NCBI GenBank assembly: GCA_903642265.1
Contig: CAHJWN010000027.1
Location: forward strand, 1 to 46,304
DNA: 46,304 nt
Source: Acidobacteriaceae bacterium
GTDB lineage: Bacteria; Acidobacteriota; Terriglobia; Terriglobales; Acidobacteriaceae
Direction of reading: 5' to 3'
Position numbers and translations under genes: made by a program
Part shown: positions 36,377-45,583 of the stretch, one piece after another
Layout: each line of letters begins with the position of its first letter
How positions within the stretch are numbered: position 1 is the stretch's first letter
The notes under the pieces: model-generated
Databases searched by the model: none
Told to the model about the DNA's origin: nothing
Seen by the model: only the letters and a program-made list of their open reading frames with translations

Positions 36377-36622
36377 ATGAACATCGCAAGCGCAAAGGCA
36401 GTGGTGGCAAAGGTTCTCACGGTTGGTTTTCTAGCAGGAGCAGTGGTGCTTTTCGCTCCGGCAAAGGCGCAGGCGCAGGAGGTCTTTGTCGGCAACGGGT
36501 TTCATTCGCGGCATCGCTTTTATGAGCGCCAGCGCATTGAGGCGTATCGGCGGCATGAGGCGTTTGTTCGTGAGCGGGAGTTTTGGCGCTTTCACCATGA
36601 ACGGTTTTATGGATATCGGTAA
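36377..36622 (+). CDS. Small secreted His/Arg/Phe-rich protein
   Basis: The protein is 81 aa from ATG 36377, with AAGGAGG six bases upstream. A signal peptide (TVGFLAGAVVLFAPAKAQAQ) ends at about residue 34. The mature 47 residues are rich in His, Arg, Glu, Phe and Tyr (HSRHRFYERQRIEAYRRHEA, then FWRFHHERFYGYR). Such small periplasmic proteins are common in soil bacteria and unassigned. It follows gnd by 93 bp on the same strand. Confidence 0.75.
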   Translation: MNIASAKAVVAKVLTVGFLAGAVVLFAPAKAQAQEVFVGNGFHSRHRFYERQRIEAYRRHEAFVREREFWRFHHERFYGYR

Positions 36623-36645
36623 GGTTATGGTCTGGTGACTTGGCT

Positions 36646-36775
36646 CCATCTTCGCCGCGGTAAAGTGGTGGGGGTGGGGCCACCCGGATGATGGTTCGGC
36701 AGATTGGTCGATCTGGAGTTGTGGTGGATCGGCCCACCTTGGCCGCGATGAAGCTGCGGCGAAGATGGGGCACCC
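36646..36775. repeat. Dispersed hairpin repeat, copy 3 (pair of inverted units)
   Basis: CCATCTTCGCCGC (36646-36658) and GCGGCGAAGATGG (36756-36768) are perfect inverted copies about 100 bp apart. The second unit continues as GGCACCC and shares 17 bases, inverted, with 13290-13306. A partial unit CCCACCTTGGCCGC lies just inside. This explains most of the gap after the small secreted protein. Confidence 0.65.
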
Positions 36776-36861
36776 TGGATTCTGTTGAAGCTAGAATCTG
36801 GGTGACTGCCCGGACTATGCTGACTGTCCGCACTGGTGGTGTTTTCACCGCAATTTGACGG

Positions 36862-37557
36862 TTATGGATCTTCGCTGTCGCCCTCTTCGACGATAGAGGA
36901 ACCGCCGACCACATCGAAGGTGATGGGTTCGCCGCCGGTGAGTTGCATGGTGACGCGCATAGGCTGGCGCTGCCAGCGTGCGGGTTGGCAGGGAAGGTCG
37001 GTGCGCATTGGCTGCGGCCATGGCGCAATCTGTTTTTGGACAACCGCTTTGCGCGCGCCCAGTTGGGCAACGATCGCGTAAATGCCTCCTTTGGCAGTCT
37101 GTCCCACGCCACAATAAGCGCCATAGTCGCGAAACCATGCAACGTCTGAGACAAGTGCGTCGAAGTCGGGCAGGTGAAGCGGGGTGATGTGGCCGGTGGA
37201 GCGGTCGACGAGCAGCCATGGGCCAGGCTGCCAGACCCAGTGGTCGGTTTGGTCGGCCGGAAGAGCATCGTTGATGCGGAGGGCGCGGCGAATCGTGAAG
37301 CTGCGATCGGTTACGTCGTGGGTGTCGCCCGTGGTCCATTCACGCTGCCGGCCGTCAACCATCAAGGGACGAACCTTCAGCAGGAGCGCTTCGGCCGAAG
37401 AGGGAGCGTGGGCGGCGTCGGGCGGGGTGTAGGGGACCTTGCGAATGGAACCGAGCGTGACAGTGTGGATCTTTGGAGTTGCGGCGAACGCGCTTAGAAG
37501 GAAACAGGCGCACAGGGACAGCAGCAGGGGCACTGGAGCGAAGCGGAAGGTCTGCAT
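36862..37557 (-). CDS. Secreted protein of unknown function
   Basis: The protein is 231 aa from ATG 37557, where a signal peptide begins (FRFAPVPLLLSLCACFLLSA, cleavage near AFAATP). The upstream frame to 37698 has no signal and is probably not translated. The mature part has a Trp-rich region (HWVWQPGPWLLVDRSTGHI), a Cys-containing DYGAYCGVGQTAKGGIYA stretch and an acidic C-terminus. I recognise no family. It is isolated between repeats and the bactofilin gene. Confidence 0.65.
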   Translation of the reverse strand: MQTFRFAPVPLLLSLCACFLLSAFAATPKIHTVTLGSIRKVPYTPPDAAHAPSSAEALLLKVRPLMVDGRQREWTTGDTHDVTDRSFTIRRALRINDALPADQTDHWVWQPGPWLLVDRSTGHITPLHLPDFDALVSDVAWFRDYGAYCGVGQTAKGGIYAIVAQLGARKAVVQKQIAPWPQPMRTDLPCQPARWQRQPMRVTMQLTGGEPITFDVVGGSSIVEEGDSEDP

Positions 37558-37794
37558 GGCGGGGAGCCTAGCCCTCGGGGCGCAGAAATGCAAGCGATGG
37601 AGCGAAATCAATACCGTTTGGAGTGCGGCCTCGCTTTCCACAGAGGTATCGCCGCTGATACCAGTTTCTTCGAGCAACAGGGTTGAAGCTAGGCGCACAG
37701 CTCTGCTTGAGTAGTATCGTTGTCGTAGAGCGGGGAGAGAGATCGGGCGACTTGCCCGACAATCGCGTTCTAAGATGTTGCTTGACCGGCCAAT

Positions 37795-37842
37795 CTGAAT
37801 GACCTTTGCCCGATCTGTCTGAACGACCTATTTGAACGGCCC
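37795..37842 (+). promoter_or_regulatory. Triplicate TGAAYGRCC direct repeats upstream of bactofilin
   Basis: CTGAATGACCT (37795-37805), CTGAACGACCT (37819-37829) and TTGAACGGCCC (37832-37842) are imperfect direct repeats 80-130 bases upstream of the bactofilin ATG. A TCGGGC-GACTT-GCCCGA hairpin lies further upstream at 37743-37759. They could be protein-binding iterons or leader structure; neither is proven. Confidence 0.35.
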
Positions 37843-37921
37843 GAACCGGGGGCCGCTGTGACAAAAACCGCTGAAGCAACTGCTTCGCAGCGACGAGCAG
37901 AGACGAAAGGATACAAAATCT

Positions 37922-38443
37922 ATGTGGAAACCGAATCAGCCTGGCAGCCCTGCAACCCCGGAACCCGTACGTGGTGGAACTCCAACACCGGCCATTGAAC
38001 CAACTCCCGTGCGGCCCACACCCTCCACCCCAACGCCGGCCGCCGCAGCCGCTACTGGCGAGCAGGCGACGATTGGCAAGTCACTCGTGATCAAGGGTGA
38101 GGTCTCGGGCTCGGAGTCGTTGTATATCGACGGCAAGATCGAGGGTGCGATCAATCTGCCCGGCAACCGTGTGACCGTGGGCCGTAACGGCCAGGTGGCG
38201 GCGAACATCATGGCGCGCGAAGTGGTCGTGCTGGGCAAAGTGCGCGGCAATGTGCATGCCAGCGACCGCATCGATATCCGCAGCGAAGGATCGTTGACTG
38301 GTGATGTGATCGCGGCGCGCATCTCCATCGAGGACGGTGCGTTCTTCAAGGGTGGCATCGATATCCGCAAGCCAGGCGCCGGCGATGCCAAGGCCGGCAG
38401 CGCTGCAGTAGCGACGCCAGAGGCAGTGACCGTAAACGCCTAA
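37922..38443 (+). CDS. Bactofilin family cytoskeletal protein
   Basis: This 173-aa protein has a Pro/Thr-rich N-terminal tail (about 1-55), then a DUF583 right-handed beta-helix (GKSLVIKGEVSGSESLYIDG, GAINLPGNRVTVGRNGQVAA, GKVRGNVHASDRIDIRSEGS, VIAARISIEDGAFFKGGIDI), and a short Ala/Gly-rich end. Bactofilins polymerise without nucleotide into filaments that place cell-wall or polysaccharide enzymes. AAAGGA precedes the ATG. It converges with the acyltransferase gene across a strong hairpin. Confidence 0.93.
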   Translation: MWKPNQPGSPATPEPVRGGTPTPAIEPTPVRPTPSTPTPAAAAATGEQATIGKSLVIKGEVSGSESLYIDGKIEGAINLPGNRVTVGRNGQVAANIMAREVVVLGKVRGNVHASDRIDIRSEGSLTGDVIAARISIEDGAFFKGGIDIRKPGAGDAKAGSAAVATPEAVTVNA

Positions 38444-38462
38444 GGCTTATACGGCTTTAGAC

Positions 38463-38501
38463 AAATGGGTCGGCAATTCTGCGTTGGATGCCGGCCCATT
38501 T
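38463..38501. terminator. Bidirectional hairpin between bactofilin and acyltransferase
   Basis: AAATGGGTCGGCA (38463-38475) pairs with TGCCGGCCCATTT (38489-38501) over 13 positions with one G-U pair. It sits between converging genes and overlaps the acyltransferase stop. The short A/T ends on both sides fit a bidirectional terminator. Confidence 0.65.
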
Positions 38502-39696
38502 ATGCTGCCTCGGTCTCCAGCACGATGTTCACTGGCAGTTTGGTTGAGTTAAGTCTGCTTAGAACTCTGGTGAATCTCTTTTCTATAATCCAGTAAGACA
38601 ACCGCGCGATCAGTAGAAGAATCGCGAGCGCGCCAGTGACAAAGACACCCTGGTGTGCGCTGGCAGCAGGGACTTTATGGGCGAGGCTGATCAGAGGCCA
38701 CCGCAACAGCACGTGGATGAGATAGAGCGAGTAGGACGCATCGCCAATCTTTAATATCCACTGCGGCCACAGCCGTCCGTAACGCTGCTCGAGCATGACC
38801 ACCGCGACCAATATGAGTAGCGCAGGAATGCCCCATTCCATTTCTCGATAGAGGGCTGTGTGTTGTGGCGAGGTGATAAGGAGTGCTGCAATCCCACCGA
38901 GACCGAGCAGTGCCGCGAGTTTTACGTTGATTCGGAACCCACCGCGAACCGCATAGGCGAGCAGAACGCCTGCGAGGAACTCGAGCATGATGGGATCGGT
39001 AAGCACGGCGATTGCGGGTCGGTTCTCCGGTAGCGACAATCCTATTGCTGCAAGAATAAGCATCGCGGGCGTAAGAAAGCGGATAGGCCTGATACCCAAG
39101 AGAAGGGCTGTGGCGAACAAAAGGTAGAAGAACATCTCCAGATTCAGTGTCCATCCTGCATTCAGAATCGGGATCACACTGCCGGTGGCATCACGCGCCG
39201 GTATAAAAAAGAGACATGCCAGGATGTAACGGACCGAGGTAGGAGCGTTGTTGTGGACAGCCAATGATGGATAAAAAGCCAGGATAATTGGCTTCAAGCA
39301 CATCGCCAGGGTCGCCAGCCAGTAAAGCGGCGCAATGCGTATGACTCGGCGGCGCATGAAGTCTAGCGCGGTTGGAACGCGCTCACCGGTGGTAGATATC
39401 GCCATGACAAATCCGCTGATGAGGAAGAAAATGTCGACGCCTGCTGCGCCGTGCGTCCACTGGTTCGCCGTCTGTGAGCCGAGAAACTCGGCCGACCAGA
39501 AAAGGGTGAGGTGGTGAACGGTCACCATAACGGCTGCTACACCGAGCAAGGCCTGAATACCTGAAAACGGAGGCAGCTTGTCACTCTGCCCGAGAGACCT
39601 GACGTCAATTTTGGAGATGGCTGCCCCGTTCTGGATGTGCTTGGTTGCCAGAACTCTACGACGGCTCGCCTGTTTGAGAACACAATTGTGGCGCAA
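38500..39696 (-). CDS. Acyltransferase 3 (OafA-like) membrane protein
   Basis: This 398-aa multi-pass membrane protein (about ten segments) has the acyltransferase-3 start FSGIQALLGVAAVMVTVHHL, with the conserved His pair, followed by HGAAGVDIFFLISGFVMA and FMRRRVIRIAPLYWLATL. Such enzymes O-acylate surface polysaccharides, LPS or small molecules. The usual Arg of the ALRG motif is Leu here (ALLG). The first 40 residues may be an over-long start. It follows the M28 gene on the same strand by 32 bp. Confidence 0.88.
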   Translation of the reverse strand: MRHNCVLKQASRRRVLATKHIQNGAAISKIDVRSLGQSDKLPPFSGIQALLGVAAVMVTVHHLTLFWSAEFLGSQTANQWTHGAAGVDIFFLISGFVMAISTTGERVPTALDFMRRRVIRIAPLYWLATLAMCLKPIILAFYPSLAVHNNAPTSVRYILACLFFIPARDATGSVIPILNAGWTLNLEMFFYLLFATALLLGIRPIRFLTPAMLILAAIGLSLPENRPAIAVLTDPIMLEFLAGVLLAYAVRGGFRINVKLAALLGLGGIAALLITSPQHTALYREMEWGIPALLILVAVVMLEQRYGRLWPQWILKIGDASYSLYLIHVLLRWPLISLAHKVPAASAHQGVFVTGALAILLLIARLSYWIIEKRFTRVLSRLNSTKLPVNIVLETEAA

Positions 39697-39728
39697 GTTA
39701 CTACAGATCAGATATGTCGAACCAAAGG

Positions 39729-41198
39729 TCAGTCTTCGGTTCCCGGACCTTTGTGGCCGGCAAGTTTTTCTGGCATGTCGGCGAGGATGTAGGTCATGAC
39801 TGCGAGCGATGCGATATTTTTGCGGAACTCCACTGGATCCACCTTGTCGAGGGTGTCGGCCTCGGTGTGGTGCCAGTCGAAATAATGGGCTGCTGTGGTC
39901 ATCTCGCCGAGCCCAGGGACACCGGCGATCATGAGAGGTTCGATGTCGGAGCCGCCGCCACCAGGACGAATCATGTCTGCTCCAATCGGCTTGAGCAGTG
40001 TGGCGATGTCGCGAAGCAGACTGAGCGAGCGCGTCTCCTCATCGGTGAGTTCGGGAGCGGGTGCGGGACCTCCCGGCGTGGAGCGCCGGCGGCCAGGTGA
40101 GCCGTAGCCATATCCGATGGGTGCCTCGGCACCGCCATCCATCTCAATCGCCGCAACCTGGGTGCCAATTTTGTCGCCGAGTGCCTTTGCATAGGCATCG
40201 CCACCGGCGTCACCATTCTCTTCGTTGACCCAGAAGACGATGCGGATGGTGCGTTTCGGGTAAAGGCCAGACTTCTTGATGAGATTGACGGCTTCGAGCG
40301 TGGCCATGATGCCGGATCCATCGTCCTGCGCGCCCTGGCCTACGTCCCAGGAATCGATGTGGCCGCCAAGGACAACGACTTCGTCCGGCTTTTCGCTGCC
40401 GACGATCTCGCCCATGATGTTGGCGCTGGGCGCGTCGGCTTCCATGTGCGCTTCCATGTCGAGATGGACCTTCACGGGCACACCTTCAGTTGTGAGACGC
40501 GCCAACATCTTTGCGTCTTCAAGTGAGATAGCGGCGGCGGGGATCTTTGGCTGCTTCTGATCGTAGACGAGCGTTCCGGTGTGCGGGGTCTGCATTGCCA
40601 GCGGCGTGATGGAGCGTACCAGGACGGCGACTGCGCCCATAGCTGCGGCCTGCGACGGACCGGCGACGCGATACATCACGGTCTTGCCATAGCCCTCGTA
40701 GGGCGCGTTGTAGAGCACGATCCTGCCCTTCACTGCGGCCGGGTCAAGCTTCTTCAGGTCGTCGAAGTTTGAGACGACGACAACGTCTGCGGTGATTCCG
40801 CCGGCTGGGGTGGCGACGCTCATGCCGAGCCCAAGCAGGTGCAAAGACTTGGATACGGGAGCGATGATTGCGCCTGACTCCCGGCCGCGGACCCAGTGCG
40901 GCACCATGACCTTCTGCGTGGTGACGTTGGCGAGACCCTCTTTGCGCATAAGGTCGGCGCTCCAGGCGACGGCGCGCTCGAGCGGTTCACTGCCGCTGAT
41001 GCGTTTGCCGATGTGATCGCAGAGGTAAGTCAGGTTGGCATAGCCGTCGGTGTCAGCGAGGCTCGCAGTGATCAGCCTTTCTGCCTGCGGCTTGTAGGTT
41101 TCGGCAAGCGGCTTCTGCGCCTTCGCAGAAAGGACAGCCAATCCCAGGGAAACAGACGCGAAAGTAAGGATGTTACATAGCGGGGTTCGGATGAGCAC
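39729..41198 (-). CDS. Secreted M28 family zinc aminopeptidase/carboxypeptidase Q-like
   Basis: I place the start at GTG 41198, five bases after GGAG, which puts the signal peptide (LIRTPLCNILTFASVSLGLA, cleavage near SAKAQ) at the N-terminus of a 489-aa protein; ATG 41315 would add 39 residues. A protease-associated insert occupies about residues 100-200. The zinc-site motifs are LGGHIDSWDVGQGAQDDGSG, FWVNEENG, IEMDGGAEAP and HHTEADTLDKV. It should trim N-terminal residues or dipeptides from peptides outside the cytoplasm. Confidence 0.92.
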   Translation of the reverse strand: MLIRTPLCNILTFASVSLGLAVLSAKAQKPLAETYKPQAERLITASLADTDGYANLTYLCDHIGKRISGSEPLERAVAWSADLMRKEGLANVTTQKVMVPHWVRGRESGAIIAPVSKSLHLLGLGMSVATPAGGITADVVVVSNFDDLKKLDPAAVKGRIVLYNAPYEGYGKTVMYRVAGPSQAAAMGAVAVLVRSITPLAMQTPHTGTLVYDQKQPKIPAAAISLEDAKMLARLTTEGVPVKVHLDMEAHMEADAPSANIMGEIVGSEKPDEVVVLGGHIDSWDVGQGAQDDGSGIMATLEAVNLIKKSGLYPKRTIRIVFWVNEENGDAGGDAYAKALGDKIGTQVAAIEMDGGAEAPIGYGYGSPGRRRSTPGGPAPAPELTDEETRSLSLLRDIATLLKPIGADMIRPGGGGSDIEPLMIAGVPGLGEMTTAAHYFDWHHTEADTLDKVDPVEFRKNIASLAVMTYILADMPEKLAGHKGPGTED

Positions 41199-41376
41199 GA
41201 GGTCTCCAGAGACGATGGGATGCGCGAGGCCATAGTTTACGCGAACAGGACTGCGTGTTCGGAACGAATCGTTGTCAGGCATCAGAACCGCAGCGTCGGG
41301 TTTAGCCAGTGGCATGTAGAAGGTGCGGGCATGACTTTACTGTAAAGAAGACCACGAATCTGCTACATCTAGAGCC

Positions 41377-41802
41377 ATGGCCTCTTCCGATCACATGCTG
41401 ACTGCACGCGACGCTGCCCGCCACATTGGCATCAGCTACCCGACTATCAAGCAGTGGATCCTTACTGGGAAGTTGAAGACCGCGCAGACCGCCGGTGGCC
41501 ATCACCGCATTGCCGAATCTACCCTAAAGCCGTTTCTGGCAAAGGATAAGTCCAAGCCTGCGGCCGAATCACGGGAACGGTATCGTCGCGTCAGCGGACG
41601 CAACCAACTCGCTGGCAAGGTTGTGAGTATACGCATTGAGGGTTTGCTGGCCGAAGTCGTGCTGGCCTTTGAGTCCACTCACATCACCGCGATCATTACT
41701 GCCGATGCAGTCCACGAGCTGCGCCTCAAGAAGGGCTGCAGTGTCGCCGCTCTTATCAAGTCCACTGACGTGATGATTGAGCGGCTGGATGATCCTTCCT
41801 AA
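41377..41802 (+). CDS. HTH (MerR/excisionase type) plus Mop (TOBE) domain regulator
   Basis: This 141-aa protein combines an N-terminal winged helix (TARDAARHIGISYPTIKQWI, then GHHRIAESTL, about 8-50) with one molybdopterin-binding Mop/TOBE domain (GRNQLAGKVVSIRIEGLLAE, then TAIITADAVHELRLKKGCSV, about 68-138). Such domains bind molybdate or tungstate, so this is a candidate molybdenum-responsive regulator. No molybdate transporter is nearby. It lies between the M28 gene and the Oar-like receptor gene, whose promoter region has spaced TCGTA repeats. Confidence 0.82.
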   Translation: MASSDHMLTARDAARHIGISYPTIKQWILTGKLKTAQTAGGHHRIAESTLKPFLAKDKSKPAAESRERYRRVSGRNQLAGKVVSIRIEGLLAEVVLAFESTHITAIITADAVHELRLKKGCSVAALIKSTDVMIERLDDPS

Positions 41803-41849
41803 GTCGGATGGGTAACAATCAATTGCAATAAAGGCGTCGCGGATGCTGA

Positions 41850-41883
41850 TTGACCCTACGATTTCGGTCGTATAAAGTCGTAG
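41850..41883 (+). promoter_or_regulatory. Candidate promoter with spaced TCGTA repeats, Oar-like receptor gene
   Basis: TTGACC (41850-41855) and TATAAA (41871-41876) resemble a sigma-70 promoter with a short 15-base spacer. TACGA (41857-41861), TCGTA (41868-41872) and TCGTA (41878-41882) surround and overlap the -10, the last two exactly ten bases apart. An operator on the promoter is plausible. Confidence 0.45.
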
Positions 41884-41998
41884 TAACGGGACAAGCCCAC
41901 TCTATGCGCTGACCCGCGTTCCCTTGCGCGATCAGTCTCTCAATATCCTGTCTTGCCGGTGCATTCGCATCGCGCTCACTCCGGAGCCTTCGAAAAAA

Positions 41999-44900
41999 AT
42001 GAGATTAAAGCGATCACTTCTCGCCGTGTTGTTTGCATTTTCAGCCTTACCGATTGCTTATGCGCAGATTGCCGCTGACCTTGCCGGCCGCGTCATTGAT
42101 ACAACCGGAGCAGTAATCCCAAATGCAGAGGTCGTACTTACCGAAGTTGCGACCGATATCCACCAGAAGGCCAACACCTCCAGTGCTGGAGACTTTCGGT
42201 TCAGCCATCTGAATCCAGGCAGCTTTCGCATTGATGTGACCGCTCCTAACTTCGAGCATCTCAGCCGCACCGGCGTTACGGCATCGGTCGGGCAGACCGC
42301 AACAATCGATCTCGTATTGAACCCTGGCAGCGATCAGCAGACAGTGACTGTGAATGCAGACGCACCGCTGCTGCAGGCTTCCGAGAGTGACATTGAGACC
42401 CACATTCCAGGCAGCACGGTCGTTGCCATCCCGTTGAACAGCCGCAACTTCATCAATCTTGCGACGCTCGCTCCCGGAGTCGCCTTGCCGCCCGGTACAG
42501 TGCTCCCCCGCATCAATGGCGGTCGCCCCCGCACCAACGAGTATCTCTACGATGGGATCTCCGCCCTGCAGCCTGAGCCTGGGCAGGTCGTGTTCTTTCC
42601 TATCATTGATGACATCGCGGAGTTCACGATTGAGGCTGACAATGTGCCCGCCGAGTTTGGCCGCTTCAACGGAGGTGTAGTAAACGTCGCTACGCGCTCC
42701 GGGTCAAACGAGTTCCACGGCAGCCTCTTCGAGTTCTTCCGAAACGAAGACCTGAACGCCCGCAACTACTTCTCAACGACCGGACCCAAGCCGGAGTATC
42801 GCCGCAACCTCTACGGCGGTACCTTGGGCGGTCCCGTGCTGCGCGACCGGCTCTTTGTCTTCGGCGATTACCAGGGGGTGAAGGCACTGATCGGCCGCAC
42901 GGTGATTTCGACAGTGCCTACCGTGGCTGAGCGGCAGGGCATCTTTACCGGCGTTTCAAAGATCTACGATCCGTCGACGACGACGATTGTTGGCGGCAAA
43001 TACGTTCGACAGGAATTCCCTAACGACACCATTACCGCAGGCTTTGATCCGGTTGCGCTTGCATTGCTAAACCGCTTTCCTCTTCCCACAAAGACAGGCG
43101 CGGCGAACAACTACTCCCGGACGGCAAACGACTCCGATCACCAGAACCAGTTCGACTTCCGCGTTGACGGCGCCATTCGGGAGAAGGATCGGGCTTTCGT
43201 GCGGTACTCCTACTTCAGCGATGTGGAACTTCCGGTAACGCCACTTCCTGACGGCAGCGGAGCCGTCACAGGATCTGTGATTGGCACTGGCGGAGTAACG
43301 GGGCTGTCGCACGTCCTGGGGCAACAGGCGGTCTTCGATGAGACCCATACCTTCACTGCACGCCTGTTGAACGACCTTCATGTGGGCTACACGCGTCGCA
43401 GTAACAACATCGTCGGCACCAGTCTTGCGGATACCGCATCCGCCGCACTGGGCATCCCGGGTATTCCCACCAACGCAGCCTTCAACAATGCGCTGCCGCT
43501 CTTCACGTTTACCGGTTTTCAGCAGCTTGGGCCCTCCGCCAGCACTTTCTCGCAATATCAGACTGGCGTGTGGCAGTTTGAAGAGACGTTGAACTACAAC
43601 CGCGGCCGCCACTCGATCAAGGGCGGCGCGGATGTTCGCTTCTACCAACTGAATGCTGTGTCGCCGCCGAATCCTACGGGTTCTTTTGCCTTCACCACCA
43701 CGGGCACGGATACGCAGACGGCTGGGGCGACGACGACATCGGGCGGCAACTCCATTGCGAGTTTCTTGCTCGGCCAGGTCGACACCTTCTCGATCGACCT
43801 GCAGACGTCGATACTGCGGCCGCGCGACCACATCCAGGAATACTTCCTGCAGGACGACTATCGCGTCTCCGACCGCCTGACGGCGAACATCGGTGCGCGA
43901 TGGAGTCTGCACGCGCCTTCAACGGAGAAGAACAACCAGGGAGCAGTGTTTAATCTGGCTACGCAGGAGCTTGATTATGCCGGCGTTGATGGCAACTCGA
44001 AGTCTGCTCGCGAACTGCACTACGGCAATGTTGCTCCGCGTATTGGATTTACTTACATGCTGAATCCGAAAACTGTAATCCGCTCCGGCTTCGGTATTGT
44101 CTTTATCGACCAGTCCGGGATCACTACGCCCTTTACCTTGCCGCAGTTTCCTTTTATTCAGAACGTCCAGCAGAAGACGCAGGACAGCATCAATGCTGCA
44201 TTCGGCCTGGCGAGCGGCCCAACCGTTGCGCCTATCGCTTTGAACGCGAACGCGGGGCTGGGTCAAAGCGTCTATACCGCGAACCGCAACGCCGGCTCAG
44301 GTTATGTACAGCAGTGGAACCTGGCTGTTCAGCGGCAGGTAACGGAGAACCTTTCGATCGATCTCGCCTATGTTGGATCGCACATCGTGCATGTCGGTAT
44401 TCCGGATTCGAACTTGAACCAGCTTACCGCTGCGCAGCTGGCGATTGGTTTGACTGATCCGACAGCGCTTACTGGCAAAGTCCCGAATCCGTTCTTTGGC
44501 CAGATACCAATCTCAAGTCCAATTGGCACAAAGACGATTGCCGCTGCACAGCTCCTGAAGCCGTACCCACGCTTCCAGAACGTCGCCACTTACCGCAACA
44601 ACTCTGGCGAGACGAACTACAACGCGTTCGAAGCCAAGGTCGAAGAACGCCTCTCGCACGGGCTTTACTTCCTGTTTGCCTACACCCATTCGAAGCTGAT
44701 CGATGATGCTTCCTCGGTCTTCTCGTCGACTGTGCTCTCGTCACCAAACTCGAGCAGTCTGATTGCTGCCGATGCGTACAATCCACGGCTGGAGCGCGAC
44801 TCATCGGGCGGCGACATGCCCAACGTGACCACGCTTGCTGCTACCTACGAACTTCCAGCGGGCCGCAACCATCGCTATGGCTCAAGCTACCTTGGCAACC

Positions 44901-45355
44901 TGCTCCTGGGAGGCTGGAACGCGAATGCAATCGCAACGATTCAGTCCGGCATGCCTGTGACTGTTACGCAGGCCACCAACAGCAATGCCTTCGCAGGCTT
45001 CTCGCTGCAGCGCCCGAACATCATCGCAAATCCTACGCTGCATGGTGATGAGCGCTATCCTGGCCGGTTCTTCAATACCGCAGCCTTCGCAACAGCACCG
45101 GAGTTCACGCTTGGCAACGCATCGCGTAATCCGGTCCGTGGGCCGGCCTACCGTGATCTCGATATGGCGCTGGTGAAGCACGCGCACTTTACCGAGAAGA
45201 CGGACGCGGAGTTTCGGGCAGAGCTGTTCAACATCACCAACACGCCCGCCTTCGCACAGCCAAATGGCAGCTTCGGGGCGGCTGCCTTCGGTAGCATCAC
45301 CGCCACCACTACAGAGCAGCGCGTTGTACAGTTCGCCCTACGGCTGAGCCGATAA
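41999..45355 (+). CDS. Oar-like TonB-dependent outer-membrane receptor with carboxypeptidase-regulatory domain
   Basis: The protein is 1118 aa from ATG 41999 (MRLKRSLLAVLFAF); its signal peptide ends at AYAQ. Residues about 25-110 form a CarboxypepD_reg domain (LAGRVIDTTGAVIPNAEVVL). A plug follows (IPLNSRNFINLATLAPGVAL and VVNVATRSGSNEFHGSLFEF), and then a large beta-barrel closing with VVQFALRLSR. Acidobacteria encode many such proteins, probably for polymer or oligopeptide uptake. The TTG at 41924 would add 25 residues ahead of the signal and is unlikely. The Mop-type regulator gene lies upstream. Confidence 0.93.
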   Translation: MRLKRSLLAVLFAFSALPIAYAQIAADLAGRVIDTTGAVIPNAEVVLTEVATDIHQKANTSSAGDFRFSHLNPGSFRIDVTAPNFEHLSRTGVTASVGQTATIDLVLNPGSDQQTVTVNADAPLLQASESDIETHIPGSTVVAIPLNSRNFINLATLAPGVALPPGTVLPRINGGRPRTNEYLYDGISALQPEPGQVVFFPIIDDIAEFTIEADNVPAEFGRFNGGVVNVATRSGSNEFHGSLFEFFRNEDLNARNYFSTTGPKPEYRRNLYGGTLGGPVLRDRLFVFGDYQGVKALIGRTVISTVPTVAERQGIFTGVSKIYDPSTTTIVGGKYVRQEFPNDTITAGFDPVALALLNRFPLPTKTGAANNYSRTANDSDHQNQFDFRVDGAIREKDRAFVRYSYFSDVELPVTPLPDGSGAVTGSVIGTGGVTGLSHVLGQQAVFDETHTFTARLLNDLHVGYTRRSNNIVGTSLADTASAALGIPGIPTNAAFNNALPLFTFTGFQQLGPSASTFSQYQTGVWQFEETLNYNRGRHSIKGGADVRFYQLNAVSPPNPTGSFAFTTTGTDTQTAGATTTSGGNSIASFLLGQVDTFSIDLQTSILRPRDHIQEYFLQDDYRVSDRLTANIGARWSLHAPSTEKNNQGAVFNLATQELDYAGVDGNSKSARELHYGNVAPRIGFTYMLNPKTVIRSGFGIVFIDQSGITTPFTLPQFPFIQNVQQKTQDSINAAFGLASGPTVAPIALNANAGLGQSVYTANRNAGSGYVQQWNLAVQRQVTENLSIDLAYVGSHIVHVGIPDSNLNQLTAAQLAIGLTDPTALTGKVPNPFFGQIPISSPIGTKTIAAAQLLKPYPRFQNVATYRNNSGETNYNAFEAKVEERLSHGLYFLFAYTHSKLIDDASSVFSSTVLSSPNSSSLIAADAYNPRLERDSSGGDMPNVTTLAATYELPAGRNHRYGSSYLGNLLLGGWNANAIATIQSGMPVTVTQATNSNAFAGFSLQRPNIIANPTLHGDERYPGRFFNTAAFATAPEFTLGNASRNPVRGPAYRDLDMALVKHAHFTEKTDAEFRAELFNITNTPAFAQPNGSFGAAAFGSITATTTEQRVVQFALRLSR

Positions 45356-45439
45356 CGACTGCCAGTTGGTTTTGGATTGAAAGGAATTACAGGACTCGAG
45401 CGCCTGGATTGCGGACACAGTGACCGAGTAATCTGATGG

Positions 45440-45513
45440 TCGGGGCGGAGAGATTCGAACTCCCGACCCTCTGCTCCCAAAGCAGATGCGCTACCAGGCT
45501 GCGCTACGCCCCG
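45440..45513 (-). tRNA. tRNA-Pro (UGG)
   Basis: A 74-nt cloverleaf on the minus strand. The acceptor CGGGGCG pairs with CGCCCCG, the D-arm is GCGC/GCGC, the anticodon stem TCTGC/GCAGA holds loop TTTGGGA (anticodon UGG), and the T-loop is TTCGAAT. CCA is encoded at 45437-45439. Confidence 0.97.
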
Positions 45514-45583
45514 ACACACTTCTAGGATAGCGTATTTTGCGCGCAATACCGCCGCCTTGTTCATTGGGGAGGCGATTTGCGAC

